From Globobulimina sp. (Eukaryota > Foraminifera > Rotaliida): a stretch of 6,359 bases of DNA. Each line of letters starts with the position of its first letter. The stretch's first letter is position 1. Under the pieces are notes generated by a model that worked only from the letters and a program-made list of their open reading frames with translations, searched no databases and was not told the DNA's origin. The stretch spans positions 1 through 6,359 of the forward strand of contig PIVH01000306.1 of NCBI GenBank assembly GCA_003354225.1, given 5' to 3'. Both the position numbers and the translations under genes were made by a program. Positions 6,359-6,359 of this stretch are shown here, in pieces.

Positions 6359-6359
6359 T

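Larger units (their letters stand above)
182..6359 (-). mobile_element. Non-LTR (LINE-type) retrotransposon, I-superfamily-like, 5' end outside window
   Basis: Seen: two ORF regions in series on the minus strand. The second encodes an AP-endonuclease start, LINE reverse transcriptase, RNase H and a C-terminal CX2CX7HX4C motif. Known: APE plus RT plus RNase H in one ORF, preceded by a separate ORF1, marks I-superfamily LINEs, which move by target-primed reverse transcription. Inferred: the 3' terminus lies at the A8 run (minus strand 189-182), just after a less A+T-rich stretch; it could equally be elsewhere left of 615. The 5' end is not in the window because ORF1 runs off the right edge. No target-site duplication can be tested. 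The copy is defective: the endonuclease is internally deleted and the reading frame shifts near 3990-4025. ORF1 is assigned to the element by position and strand, not by homology. Confidence 0.8.

Noticed and set aside
1-6359. CRISPR array, tRNA or rRNA genes, bacterial operon signals
   Set aside because: There are no regularly spaced repeats with unique spacers and no cloverleaf or rRNA-like GC-rich stretches. The content is a eukaryotic LINE.

Overview
The window holds most of a non-LTR (LINE-type) retrotransposon lying entirely on the minus strand, in a very A+T-rich eukaryotic genome. Its 5' end is to the right and its 3' end to the left. The diagnosis rests on the order of domains read on the minus strand: an apurinic/apyrimidinic-type endonuclease start, a LINE reverse transcriptase with motifs 1 and A to E, an RNase H domain, and a C-terminal CX2CX7HX4C zinc motif. 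This order is typical of the I superfamily (I, R1, LOA, Tad1, Ingi and similar clades). The clade cannot be settled by eye. All three standard stop codons are absent from 1125 consecutive codons and standard stops end the frames, so the standard code fits. The host is probably an A+T-rich protist, early-diverging fungus or similar eukaryote; I cannot name it.

Layout from the element's 5' end (right) to its 3' end (left). Positions 6358-5126 are a first ORF, still open at the window edge, encoding a cysteine-free, low-complexity protein that is acidic at the N side and basic at the C side. Positions 5125-4469 are an inter-ORF region, T-rich on the sense strand, with a 30-bp tandem repeat and a puzzling open but ATG-less frame. 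Positions 4468-3989 are the N-terminal half of the ORF2 endonuclease. Its second half, with the catalytic Asp/Asn and Ser-Asp-His motifs, is missing, and the frame ends at a TGA. Positions 4025-615 carry the rest of ORF2 (RT, RNase H, zinc motif) in the -1 frame, with no stop and an apparently intact C-terminus. Positions 614-190 look like the 3' UTR and contain two adjacent hairpins. An A8 run on the minus strand at 189-182 is a candidate 3' terminus. Positions 1-181 are probably flanking DNA with short A+T-rich repeats.

In an intact relative, ORF1 protein would coat the RNA, and ORF2 protein would nick the target, prime reverse transcription from the nick and remove the RNA strand. This copy should not nick DNA by itself because its endonuclease is internally deleted and frame-broken, yet RT and RNase H keep their acidic catalytic residues. 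This suggests a recent lesion, or a copy that depends on intact relatives. I found no convincing sign of a wholly new system. The least explained parts are the Cys-free ORF1, the long open inter-ORF frame, the enlarged RNase H and the paired 3' UTR hairpins.
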